From Flavobacteriales bacterium UBA720 (GTDB lineage Bacteria > Bacteroidota > Bacteroidia > Flavobacteriales > Weeksellaceae), in the NCBI GenBank assembly GCA_002297505.1, contig DBLQ01000033.1, positions 24,637 through 78,745 of the forward strand: a stretch of 54,109 nucleotides of DNA, in the 5' to 3' direction. The translations under genes were made by a program, and so were the position numbers. Below the pieces are notes generated by a model. The model did no database searches, had not been told where the DNA came from, and saw nothing but the letters and a program-made list of their open reading frames with translations. Position 1 is the stretch's first letter. The number at the start of each line of letters is the position of its first letter. Positions 8,216-15,869 of this stretch are shown here, one piece after another.

Positions 8216-9472
8216 ATGAATTTCGACCGCATCAAAGAAAAACTGGAAATACTTGCAGACGCTGCGAAGTATGACGTTTCCTGCTCTTCCAGCGGTGGAA
8301 AACGTAAAAACAATGGCGGTTTGGGTGATAGCTCAGCCAGTGGAATCTGCCATACTTACACAGAGGACGGACGTTGTGTCTCACTTCTTAAAATTCTTCT
8401 GACCAATCATTGTATCTACGACTGTATCTATTGCGTTTCCAGAAAATCGAATGACATCAAACGGGCGGCTTTCACGGTTGATGAAGTGGTAGATTTGACC
8501 ATTAGCTTTTACCGGCGAAATTACATCGAAGGCCTGTTTCTAAGCTCAGGAATTTTTAAGGATGCCGATACCACGATGGAACGATTGGTTCGTGTCGCAA
8601 AAAAATTACGAACAGAACACAAATTCAATGGTTACATTCATCTTAAATCTATTCCCGGAGCTAGTGATGATCTGATGAACGAAGCCGCATTGTACGCCGA
8701 TCGACTCTCCGTCAATCTCGAAATTCCGACAGAATCCGGTTTAAAATTATTAGCGCCTGACAAAAACCGTGAAGATATGCTGCAGCCGATGAGAATCGTT
8801 CAGAAAGGCATTCAGCAATATAAAGACGAGAAAAAAATCATCAGAAGCGCACCGAAATTTGCGCCTGCAGGACAATCAACTCAAATGATTGTTGGTGCTA
8901 CCAATGAAAATGATTTGCAAATCATCAAAGTGGCGGATCATTTTTACAAAAATTATGGAATGAAACGCGTTTACTATTCAGGTTATATTCCGGTGACTGT
9001 GGATAACCGCTTGCCCGCAATCACCGCGGAAGTTCCTGTTTTAAGGGAAAACCGTCTGTATCAGTCGGATTGGCTGATGCGGTTTTACGGTTTTAAAGCT
9101 GATGAGATTTTAGATTTCAATATGCCATTTCTTGATCTGGAGGTAGATCCGAAACTGAGCTGGGCTCTGCGTCACCTGGATCAGTTTCCGGTCAATCTTC
9201 AGACAGCAGATTATAAAATGATTCTCAGAATTCCGGGAATCGGCGTAAAAACAGCGAAAAAAATCGTGAGTGCGAGACAGTTTCAGGTATTATCGGTAGA
9301 CCATCTCAAAAAATTGGGCGCAGCGGTAAATCGGGCCAAATATTTTATTGATTTTACGTACGGCAATCCATTTCTGAAACACTTGACCGATCTGAATTTA
9401 AGAAAACTAATCATCGGCGGTAGTCAGTCCAAGTTTCAGAACCAGTTTTCCCAGCAATTGACTTTATTTTAA
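8216..9472 (+). CDS. Putative DNA modification/repair radical SAM protein
   Basis: This 418-residue protein has the radical-SAM cluster motif CIYDCIYC (Cys66, Cys70, Cys73), followed by the SGIF and KSIPGA segments of the family annotated as a putative DNA modification/repair radical-SAM protein (TIGR03916). A helix-hairpin-helix DNA-binding motif lies near the C-terminus (LRIPGIGVKTAKKIVSAR, about residues 337-354). Cysteines 23, 45 and 54 precede the radical-SAM motif and could bind a second metal centre; that is inference. The next gene encodes the usual partner, a DUF4130/TIGR03915 protein. In other genomes the pair is linked to a uracil-DNA-glycosylase-like domain. The actual reaction is not established. 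Confidence 0.9.
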   Translation: MNFDRIKEKLEILADAAKYDVSCSSSGGKRKNNGGLGDSSASGICHTYTEDGRCVSLLKILLTNHCIYDCIYCVSRKSNDIKRAAFTVDEVVDLTISFYRRNYIEGLFLSSGIFKDADTTMERLVRVAKKLRTEHKFNGYIHLKSIPGASDDLMNEAALYADRLSVNLEIPTESGLKLLAPDKNREDMLQPMRIVQKGIQQYKDEKKIIRSAPKFAPAGQSTQMIVGATNENDLQIIKVADHFYKNYGMKRVYYSGYIPVTVDNRLPAITAEVPVLRENRLYQSDWLMRFYGFKADEILDFNMPFLDLEVDPKLSWALRHLDQFPVNLQTADYKMILRIPGIGVKTAKKIVSARQFQVLSVDHLKKLGAAVNRAKYFIDFTYGNPFLKHLTDLNLRKLIIGGSQSKFQNQFSQQLTLF

Positions 9473-9480
9473 ATATTGGG

Positions 9481-9545
9481 CTTCGAGAGCCTTAGCCTGA
9501 CAATACAAAAACAACATTGCTTTTGTCATTCCGCAGGAATCTCGG
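9481..9545. repeat. Two dispersed repeat motifs in the intergenic gap
   Basis: CTTCGAGAGCCTTAGCCTGAC at 9482-9502 is close to the reverse complement of 21814-21836. GTCATTCCGCAGGAATCT at 9525-9542 recurs with variation at 11338 and 46540. These look like short non-coding repetitive elements. They occupy the gap between the radical-SAM gene and its DUF4130 partner, which may therefore have its own promoter or be read through. Confidence 0.6.
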
Positions 9546-9599
9546 CAGCTTAAATTCCTACCTAATGACAAAATTGCGTTTATTTAAAAGTCTATATCA

Positions 9600-9623
9600 C
9601 TCAAACTCTCAAACTCTCAAACT
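9600..9623. repeat. Three tandem CTCAAACT units before a start codon
   Basis: Three perfect copies of CTCAAACT lie end to end (9600-9607, 9608-9615, 9616-9623), five bases before ATG 9629. This sits where a ribosome-binding site would be. Comparable short-period leaders occur before other genes in the window (see findings). Confidence 0.75.
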
Positions 9624-9628
9624 CAAAA

Positions 9629-10387
9629 ATGACCACCCTTCTCTATGACGGAACTTTCGACGGACTTTTCACAGCGGTATTTGAAGTTTTCGAATACCGT
9701 TATTGGGATGCGGAAATCAAAAACCGGGAAACGTTTCAGCAGGAAAATATGTTTTCCGAGATTCACGAAGTTGTTACCCAACAGGAAAAATCTGAAAGGG
9801 TTCTGAACAAACTGGAAAAGAGTATTGGAAAATCGGGAATCAATGATTTGCTTCGTGTCTATCTTTCAGAAAGTGAAGATTTGGAACAGTTGATTTTATC
9901 TGTCGTACGGCAATCTGTACAATTTCCGAATGAAAATATACTTAAAAATTTTGCGGATGATGATGTTCTGAAAGTTGCCAAAATCTGCAAATCGATGAGC
10001 AGAGAGCGGCACCGGATGACCGCTTTTGTAAGGTTTGAGAAAATGCAGGATGGTATTTATTTCGCTAAAATAGATCCTGATTTCAATGTTTTGCCTTTGA
10101 TCAGAACACATTTTAAAAACAGATACGCCGACCAGAAATGGATGATCTACGATCTGCGGAGACATTACGGACTGTTCTACGATCTGGAAAACTGCGAGTT
10201 CTTCTATCCCGATGAAAAGCTGAATCTCAATCAGTACCAGGAAAAATACCACGATGAGGAGAAGAAATACCAGACGCTCTGGCAAAGCTATTTCACAAAA
10301 ACCAACATCAAAGAACGGAAAAACACCAAACTTCACATCCAGCACGTTCCGAAAAGGTACTGGAAATATCTGACCGAGAAATGGTGA
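9629..10387 (+). CDS. DUF4130 / TIGR03915 putative DNA metabolism protein
   Basis: The 252-residue protein begins TTLLYDGTFDGLFTAVFE, the hallmark N-terminus of the family linked to the preceding radical-SAM protein. Other family segments are ARICKSMSRERHRMTAF-like text near residue 130, KWMIYDLRRHYGLFYD near 170, and a basic C-terminus (HIQHVPKRYWKYLTEKW). Many homologues carry an additional uracil-DNA-glycosylase-like domain at the C-terminus; this one stops before it, so the protein is the stand-alone form. Together the pair is thought to act on DNA, but neither substrate nor product is known. A gap of 156 bases holding repeats separates the two genes. Confidence 0.88.
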   Translation: MTTLLYDGTFDGLFTAVFEVFEYRYWDAEIKNRETFQQENMFSEIHEVVTQQEKSERVLNKLEKSIGKSGINDLLRVYLSESEDLEQLILSVVRQSVQFPNENILKNFADDDVLKVAKICKSMSRERHRMTAFVRFEKMQDGIYFAKIDPDFNVLPLIRTHFKNRYADQKWMIYDLRRHYGLFYDLENCEFFYPDEKLNLNQYQEKYHDEEKKYQTLWQSYFTKTNIKERKNTKLHIQHVPKRYWKYLTEKW

Positions 10388-10394
10388 TCCGAAG

Positions 10395-10530
10395 CCGTCG
10401 CCCGCAGCAGGGATAGTAGCGGATATCCTTTTTTGCGCTGGCAGAAGCGCTGGCACAAAGATAGCAGCGGATAGCCCGGCCGGCAGATTAGCGCGGCCTC
10501 AGCTCGGGAAATCTGCCGGGCTGCCTCAAT
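10395..10530 (+). repeat. Dispersed structured repeat, copy A
   Basis: This GC-rich stretch stands out from the AT-rich gaps. It shares GCAGCAGGGATAGTAGCGG, ATCCTTTT and AGCGGATAGCCCGGC with the reverse complement of 46405-46505. Its distal part forms a strong hairpin, with CCGGCAGATT (10480-10489) pairing with AATCTGCCGG (10510-10519). No credible protein is encoded. The 240-base gap between the DUF4130 gene and YceI is otherwise filled only by the YceI promoter region, with TAAATTTG at 10590-10597. Confidence 0.7.
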
Positions 10531-10589
10531 AAAAAGCGCCACGATACAAATTCTTAACTTACATCAATGTGCAGAAGTTCTCACGAGCC

Positions 10590-10597
10590 TAAATTTG
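10590..10597 (+). promoter_or_regulatory. Candidate -7 promoter box for the YceI gene
   Basis: TAAATTTG fits the Bacteroidota -7 consensus TAnnTTTG and lies 31 bases before the YceI start codon, which gives a short plausible leader. A convincing TTTG at -33 is not visible. Confidence 0.4.
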
Positions 10598-10627
10598 CAG
10601 TATAATTAACAACAAAATATTAAAATT

Positions 10628-11137
10628 ATGGCAACTAAATGGTTATTAGACCCAACGCATAGCGAAATCACCTTCAAAGTAAAACACCTGATGATTTCTA
10701 ACGTGAAAGGAGAATTCACAACGTTTAACGCAGAGATTGATGCAGATGACGATACTTTCGCCAACGCAAAAGTGTCTGCTTTCATTGATACAGATTCTAT
10801 TTTCACCAACAACACAGACCGTGACAATCACCTGAAATCTGCTGATTTCTTCAATGCAGAAGCGAATCCGAAAATTACTTTCGAAGCGTCTACTTTGAAT
10901 GGTGATGTTACAGGAAACCTGACCTTGAACGGCATTACAAAACCAGTGACTTTGGATGTGGATTTTGGAGGAATCAATTCTGACCCTTGGGGCAACACCA
11001 AAGCAGGATTCTCTTTCGAAGGAAAAATCAAAAGAAGCGACTTCGGCTTGACCTGGAATGCGGCTCTTGAAACGGGCGGTGTAATGGTGAGTGAAGACGT
11101 GAAACTTGCCGGCGAACTGCAGTTTGTAAAACAATAA
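10628..11137 (+). CDS. YceI family protein
   Basis: The 169-residue protein has the YceI lipocalin-like pattern: WLLDPTHSEITFKVKHL at the N-terminus, VKGEFTTFNAEID, then SADFFNAEANPKITFEA, LTLNGITKPV and a C-terminal EDVKLAGELQFVKQ. YceI proteins bind long-chain isoprenoids or amphiphiles in a beta-barrel. This copy has no signal peptide, unlike E. coli YceI, so it is probably cytoplasmic; signal-less members are common in Bacteroidota. It is flanked by repeats on both sides and has its own terminator at 11170, so it is a single-gene unit. Confidence 0.93.
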   Translation: MATKWLLDPTHSEITFKVKHLMISNVKGEFTTFNAEIDADDDTFANAKVSAFIDTDSIFTNNTDRDNHLKSADFFNAEANPKITFEASTLNGDVTGNLTLNGITKPVTLDVDFGGINSDPWGNTKAGFSFEGKIKRSDFGLTWNAALETGGVMVSEDVKLAGELQFVKQ

Positions 11138-11169
11138 GGGAATACGATAGTATTTATAGTTTGAGTTTT

Positions 11170-11211
11170 AAAGTATAAACAGAGTTCGCTTTGTTTATAC
11201 TTTTTTTGTTT
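11170..11211 (+). terminator. Rho-independent terminator after the YceI gene
   Basis: AAAGTATAAACA (11170-11181) pairs perfectly with TGTTTATACTTT (11192-11203) around a 10-base loop, followed by a T-rich run. It lies 33 bases after the YceI stop codon. Confidence 0.85.
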
Positions 11212-11300
11212 TTGGGCAGCTAATCCGCCTTCCGCTATTATCTTTTTGCTCGGCATGGCCTCTCGCAAAAAGGATAAACGCTCAAGTCGGGCTGCAGATT
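11211..11300 (-). repeat. Dispersed structured repeat, copy B
   Basis: Read on the minus strand, this contains CCCGACTTGAG, ATCCTTTTTGCG, a facing GCAAAAAGAT and AGCGGAAGGCGGAT. The same blocks in the same order occur at 21888-22022 on the plus strand, and the architecture matches copies A and C. The 402-base gap 11138-11539 holds the YceI terminator, this repeat, the 11338 repeat and an AT-rich leader; I see no gene in it. Confidence 0.65.
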
Positions 11301-11337
11301 CAACATAAAACAACAGTCAGCATAAAAACACAGTTTT

Positions 11338-11410
11338 GTCATTCCGAACGAAACCTAACGAAGCGGTTCGACGTAGTCAATCTGAACAGTCGAGATTCCT
11401 CCGGAAAGAC
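11338..11410. repeat. Imperfect inverted repeat of the GTCATTCCG family
   Basis: GTCATTCCGAACGAA at the left is mirrored by AGATTCCTCCGGAAAGAC at the right, enclosing a further small palindrome (CGAAGCGGTTCG). The end motif matches those at 9525 and 46540-46583. Confidence 0.6.
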
Positions 11411-11539
11411 AAAGACTATGTTGTAATTTAAATCAGCCAAATCTGCGGAAAATTTCAGATCTTTTCTCCCTTTAGGGTTGGGGAAAAAAAGATTTGAAAA
11501 TACTTTTTACTTAACACATTTTACTTTTTACAAAAAATA

Positions 11540-12367
11540 ATGAACCTCAACGACCTTTCAAAAATATCTGACCACTTCCGGACCACAGAGAAAATGCCGG
11601 TTCTGTTTTTGGGACACGGCTCTCCGATGAACGCTATCGAGGAGAATGTTTTTGTGCAAGGCTTCCGGAATATCAGCAAAGAAATCCCGAAACCCAATGC
11701 CATTATCTGCATTTCTGCGCATTGGTTTACGAACGGAACCTTCGTCACAGCGATGGAAATGCCCAGAACGATCCACGATTTTGGAGGATTTCCGCAGGCG
11801 TTGTTCGATGTCCAGTATCCTGTGAAAGGCAGTCCCGAATTGGCTAAAGAAACTGCGGGATTGCTCAAGCCGATTTTGGCGGAGGAAGACCACAGTTGGG
11901 GATTGGATCACGGCGCCTGGTCGGTTCTCAGACATCTCTATCCGGATGCCGATATTCCGGTGATTCAGCTCAGTATTGACTATACAAAACCGCCGCAATA
12001 TCATTTTGATTTGGCCAAAAAATTATCCAGACTCCGAGATAAAGGAATCTTGATTATCGGAAGCGGAAACATTGTCCATAATCTGCGACTGATCGACTGG
12101 AAGAATATCGATAACGTGGGAGCCGGCTGGGATTGGGCAATAGAAGCCAGAGAAAAAACAAATGATTGGCTTCTAAACGGCGATTTCCAAAAGTTAATTG
12201 ATTATCGTAAACAAGGTTCCTTTCTGCAATACGCCGTTCCAACGCCCGACCATTTTCTGCCGCTGATCTACAATCTGGGACTGAAAGAACAATCAGAAGA
12301 ATTGTCCTTATTCAATGATGAACTGATTGGAGGTTCATTGAGTATGACATCAATTAAAATCGGTTAA
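11540..12367 (+). CDS. ygiD: 4,5-DOPA dioxygenase extradiol family protein
   Basis: This 275-residue protein belongs to the class III extradiol dioxygenase family of YgiD and plant DODA. Visible motifs are LFLGHGSPMNAIEEN (about residues 22-36, first metal histidine), ICISAHWFTNG (second), LDHGAWSVLRHLYPDADIP (about 120-138), and IGSGNIVHNLR with a further histidine. Members open catechol rings such as DOPA at the 4,5 bond with a bound metal. The physiological substrate in bacteria is usually unknown. The gene is alone between repeats and a CarboxypepD_reg-like gene, so its context gives no pathway. The leader before ATG is repetitive (ACTTTTTAC, TTTACTTTTTAC). Confidence 0.9.
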   Translation: MNLNDLSKISDHFRTTEKMPVLFLGHGSPMNAIEENVFVQGFRNISKEIPKPNAIICISAHWFTNGTFVTAMEMPRTIHDFGGFPQALFDVQYPVKGSPELAKETAGLLKPILAEEDHSWGLDHGAWSVLRHLYPDADIPVIQLSIDYTKPPQYHFDLAKKLSRLRDKGILIIGSGNIVHNLRLIDWKNIDNVGAGWDWAIEAREKTNDWLLNGDFQKLIDYRKQGSFLQYAVPTPDHFLPLIYNLGLKEQSEELSLFNDELIGGSLSMTSIKIG

Positions 12368-12487
12368 TTTTATTTTATCCCTAAAAAATTAGTAATATTG
12401 TTTTGATATAATCGCTGTATAAATCAAATCAAACTTATGAAGATTGGGCGATTGAAGATTGTCCGTTAAAAAAATAATTATCTTCAT

Positions 12488-13663
12488 ATGAAAGGAATAT
12501 TACTTTTTTGCTTTTATCTCGGCTTTGCTTCTATCTGCTTTTCTCAAATCATTTCAGGAAAAATCCAGACCGAAAGTGGAAAAGCAATTGCCGAGGTCAA
12601 TGTCTATCTGGACGGAACCAAAATTTCAACTGTTTCTGCCAATGACGGTGGTTTTCAACTCGATATTCTTGGGCAGAAGAGTGGCAATCTGATTTTCCAG
12701 AAAGATCAATACGAGACAAGTATTTTTCCGCTTCAGCAGGCCATCGGAAAATCTGTAAAAGTGATTATCAATCCACAACAGGAAATTGAGGAAGTGGTGA
12801 TAATTCCTTACACGGAGCAGGCTTACAAAGATTTTATTAATTATTTTTTGGATAAATTCATTGGTTTTGAGCGGGAAGGTGTCACCATCAAAAACCAGCG
12901 TACGCTGAAATTTTCTTATGACAAAAAAAATCAATTGCTGAAAGTGAAGGCGCCTCAGACTTTGATCATCGAAAATAAAAATCTGGGTTATGATATCCGG
13001 TACAATCTTATCAATTTTGAATCGGACTTTAAAAATAAAACCAACAGCTACCTCGGAACTTCGTTTTTCAAAGAGACGAGCCATAAGAAAAACGTGATTC
13101 TCAACCGGATAAACGCCTACAGCGGCAGTCTGATGCACTTCTTCAGAAGTCTTTATAAAGGAGATCTGGCCCAAGATGGTTTCATCGTCAATCACGCCAG
13201 AAGAATCCCGAATCCGAAATACCCCACCGAAGCTGAATTGCAAAAACTGGAAGATTATATGAGTTTTGTGCGACTACAGAAAGTAATGAATGTAAATCTG
13301 TCTCCGGAATTAGAAGATATTTCTCAAAGAAAAAATAAAAATTCTCAATTCGTATTGGCAATTCTGAAAACAAAAATCAAAGAATCTGATTTCACAAAAC
13401 GTAAAGAAGGCAGACTGTTCCTTGATTTTGACGACTTACTGATGGTTAATTATCAGAAATATTATTACGAAATCAGGAAAGGTGAATTTGTGAAATCCAC
13501 GATGCCCGTCGCACAGTCGTCGCTGCTCAATGCTGGAGCTGGAAGATTTGAGATTTTTCCAGAAGGCGTTTGTTCCGATCCGGATTTGCTGATTCTGGAA
13601 AATCATTTTTCCAATCAGAATGTTGCGAAAATGCTGCCTTTGGATTATGCTTTTGGAAATTGA
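12488..13663 (+). CDS. Exported protein with carboxypeptidase-regulatory-like domain
   Basis: The 391-residue protein starts with a signal peptide (MKGILLFCFYLGFASICFSQ). An N-terminal CarboxypepD_reg-like beta-sandwich follows (ISGKIQTESGKAIAEVNVYL, about residues 21-40). The rest is a charged domain seen in many Bacteroidota envelope proteins annotated only by this N-terminal domain. It has no TonB-dependent barrel, so it is not a SusC-type receptor. A periplasmic or outer-membrane-associated location is likely; the function is unknown. A pair of GAAGATTG repeats lies in the leader at about 12436-12460. Confidence 0.78.
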   Translation: MKGILLFCFYLGFASICFSQIISGKIQTESGKAIAEVNVYLDGTKISTVSANDGGFQLDILGQKSGNLIFQKDQYETSIFPLQQAIGKSVKVIINPQQEIEEVVIIPYTEQAYKDFINYFLDKFIGFEREGVTIKNQRTLKFSYDKKNQLLKVKAPQTLIIENKNLGYDIRYNLINFESDFKNKTNSYLGTSFFKETSHKKNVILNRINAYSGSLMHFFRSLYKGDLAQDGFIVNHARRIPNPKYPTEAELQKLEDYMSFVRLQKVMNVNLSPELEDISQRKNKNSQFVLAILKTKIKESDFTKRKEGRLFLDFDDLLMVNYQKYYYEIRKGEFVKSTMPVAQSSLLNAGAGRFEIFPEGVCSDPDLLILENHFSNQNVAKMLPLDYAFGN

Positions 13664-13735
13664 TTGTGTAATTTATTTCTCGCAGATTTTAATTTTAAAA
13701 AATCAGCCTCAGCGGTAAAACCAGCGAGTGCGAAA

Positions 13736-14185
13736 TTATTTCAAATCTTTCTCAAAGCAAATGCTGTTTTCTACGCCTGCATATTGGCCGTAATTAGGAA
13801 TGATCTTGTAGCCCCATTTGGTGTAGAGTCCTACAACTTCGGTTTGTCTTTTACCGGTTTCCAAAAGCGTTTTTTCGTAACCTAATTCTTTAGTCCAAGC
13901 TTCCAATTCCCGCAAAATAACCGATGCGAAGCCATTTCCGCGTTTTTCCGGAAGTGTGAACATTCTTTTGACTTCCATCGATTTCGGATCCAATGGTTTG
14001 ATGGCGCCGCAAGCCACCGCTTCTTCATTATCATAAATCACGATGCAGTTTTTCAGCATATCGATTTTATTGTATTGATGATAGAAGTCGTGTTCGTCGC
14101 CGTCCATCACAGCAAGATAAGCATCGAGTTGTTTGACTAATTTTTGAAAGTCTGGATTTTCTGAGGTTGTTCGGAGGGTTTTCAT
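13736..14185 (-). CDS. GNAT family N-acetyltransferase
   Basis: The 149-residue protein has a GNAT fold. The conserved acetyl-CoA motif A is EKRGNGFASVILRELEAW (about residues 80-97), preceded by the beta-4 strand MEVKRMFTLP, and the late GLYTKWGYKIIPNYG matches motif B. The substrate cannot be told from sequence. It is monocistronic: a 17-bp stem inverted repeat separates it from hutH upstream, and the convergent gene at 13663 ends 72 bases away with no further gene between. Confidence 0.9.
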   Translation of the reverse strand: MKTLRTTSENPDFQKLVKQLDAYLAVMDGDEHDFYHQYNKIDMLKNCIVIYDNEEAVACGAIKPLDPKSMEVKRMFTLPEKRGNGFASVILRELEAWTKELGYEKTLLETGKRQTEVVGLYTKWGYKIIPNYGQYAGVENSICFEKDLK

Positions 14186-14209
14186 TTGTAATATTGTATT
14201 GGTAAAACG

Positions 14210-14271
14210 CTTCGACTCCGCTCAGAGTGACCTCTCGAATGTAAACATTGTCAGTCTGAGCGGAGTCGAAG
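14210..14271. repeat. Long inverted repeat between GNAT gene and hutH
   Basis: CTTCGACTCCGCTCAGA (14210-14226) is mirrored perfectly by TCTGAGCGGAGTCGAAG (14255-14271), giving a 17-bp stem with a 28-base loop. It lies between two minus-strand genes and could terminate hutH transcription or be a mobile-type palindromic repeat. It lacks a clean T tract. Confidence 0.75.
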
Positions 14272-14288
14272 ACTTTGCCTGTTTGAGT

Positions 14289-15779
14289 TTAATTCACAAC
14301 CAATTTTCTTTCTCTGATCAACTCCGCAATCTTTAAAATATCTTCGCCGATCAATCTATCATCTTCCAATTTCGGAACTACGGAACGGATGATATCATAA
14401 TTTTCCTCCACAATTTTGGAACATTTTGCAGGACGTCTGAACTCCAAGCCTTGTGCGGCGAACATCAGTTCAATCGCCAGAATATTTTCGAGATTTCCGA
14501 GAATCTGATTGAATTTTCTTCCGGAAATACTTCCCATAGAAACGTGGTCTTCTTGTCCTAAACTTGTAGGTATAGAATCTGCAGAAGCCGGGAAACAAAG
14601 TGTCTTGTTTTCTGTCACCAGCGCTGCACTCGTGTATTGCGGAATCATAAAGCCTGAATTAAGTCCGGAACTTTCTACTAATAATTTCGGTAAGCCGTAT
14701 TTTCCTTCGAGTAACAAATAACTTCTTCGGTCAGAAATATTTCCCAACTCTGCCGCCGCCAAGGAACAGTAATCCAAAGGCAAAGCCATCAGCTGACCGT
14801 GGAAATTACCGCCGGAAATCGATTCTTCAGCACTCAAAACAATCGGGTTATCCGTCACAGAATTCAGTTCTGTTTCTGCCATCATTTTCAGATGTTCGAA
14901 GGCATTTCTGCTGGCGCCGTGAACCTGCGGCACACAACGCATCGAATAAGGATCCTGCACTCTGTCGCAGAATTCGTGAGACTTCAGATTATCGGAATCC
15001 TGAAGGAAATTTCGCATTCTTTCCGCCACTTTGCGGCTTCCGTCGAACGGCCGAATCTCATGCAATTCCTTTTTGAACGGGCTTGATGAACCTCGATACG
15101 CTTCCAGACTCATTGCTGCCGTCAGGTCTGCCAAATCCAATAAATATTCGAATTTTGAAAGTCCGGTGATGGCGTGTGCTAAGATAAATTGTGTTCCGTT
15201 AATCAAACCTAATCCTTCTTTCGGACCTAATTTCAAAGGTTGAATATTGTGTTTTTCCAAGACAGGTAAAGTCGCAGTCACATGTTCATTTTCCCAAACC
15301 TGACCTAAGCCTAGCAATGGCAAAACCAGATGAGCCAATGGTGCTAAATCTCCTGATGCACCCACAGAGCCTTGCTCCGGGACAACAGGAATGATGTCCA
15401 GTTCCAACATCAGAATTAACCGTTCGATAACATCTAATGAAACGCCAGAAAATCCTTTCGACAATGCGTGGATTTTAGAAATCATCATTATTTTGGAAAT
15501 ATCTTTGTGAATCGGCTTTCCGACGCCAACAGCGTGGGAAATAATCAGATTGTGCTGAAGCTGAGCGGTTTCCTCTTCCGAAATTTTGACATCGCAAAGA
15601 GGTCCAAAGCCTGTGTTGATGCCGTAAACCGTTCTGTCAGACGCTACGATTTTCTGAACATTCTGCTGGGATTTTATGATTTGGTCCTTTGCTTTCTGAT
15701 TAAGTTGGGCTTTGGCAGGATTTTGTAAAATCTCTAAAACATCCTTATATCCCAATTGGTCGATTCCGTAAATCATCAC
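14289..15779 (-). CDS. hutH: Histidine ammonia-lyase
   Basis: This 496-residue enzyme converts L-histidine to urocanate and ammonia. The self-forming MIO cofactor triad Ala141-Ser142-Gly143 lies in GSVGASGDLAPLAH, and YGINTGFGPLCD (52-63) supplies the active-site tyrosine loop. The residue pair SH in LIISHAVGVG (about 81-82) is that of histidine lyases rather than tyrosine or phenylalanine lyases. Other family blocks are RVQDPYSMRCVPQVHGA and DYCSLAAAELGNISDRR. No hutU, hutI or hutG gene is visible within the window, so the rest of histidine degradation must lie elsewhere or be absent. Confidence 0.94.
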   Translation of the reverse strand: MMIYGIDQLGYKDVLEILQNPAKAQLNQKAKDQIIKSQQNVQKIVASDRTVYGINTGFGPLCDVKISEEETAQLQHNLIISHAVGVGKPIHKDISKIMMISKIHALSKGFSGVSLDVIERLILMLELDIIPVVPEQGSVGASGDLAPLAHLVLPLLGLGQVWENEHVTATLPVLEKHNIQPLKLGPKEGLGLINGTQFILAHAITGLSKFEYLLDLADLTAAMSLEAYRGSSSPFKKELHEIRPFDGSRKVAERMRNFLQDSDNLKSHEFCDRVQDPYSMRCVPQVHGASRNAFEHLKMMAETELNSVTDNPIVLSAEESISGGNFHGQLMALPLDYCSLAAAELGNISDRRSYLLLEGKYGLPKLLVESSGLNSGFMIPQYTSAALVTENKTLCFPASADSIPTSLGQEDHVSMGSISGRKFNQILGNLENILAIELMFAAQGLEFRRPAKCSKIVEENYDIIRSVVPKLEDDRLIGEDILKIAELIRERKLVVN

Positions 15780-15855
15780 TGAAAAAATTTTGGCTAAAAG
15801 TACACTTTTCGGGAGGAATTATAAAAAGGATTTTACCTTGATTCTCAGATTTATT

Positions 15856-15863
15856 TATATTTG
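15856..15863 (+). promoter_or_regulatory. Candidate -7 box close to the serine hydrolase start
   Basis: TATATTTG fits TAnnTTTG and ends 6 bases before ATG 15870. If used, the transcript would have almost no leader. No well-spaced -33 element is evident, so this is tentative. Confidence 0.3.
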
Positions 15864-15869
15864 TAAAAG

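Noticed and set aside
13664..13885. 73-codon open frame after the CarboxypepD_reg-like gene
   Set aside because: It lies over the antisense strand of the GNAT gene and has no start signal of its own.
14289..15779. Tyrosine or phenylalanine ammonia-lyase
   Set aside because: The Ser-His pair in LIISHAVGVG matches histidine lyases.
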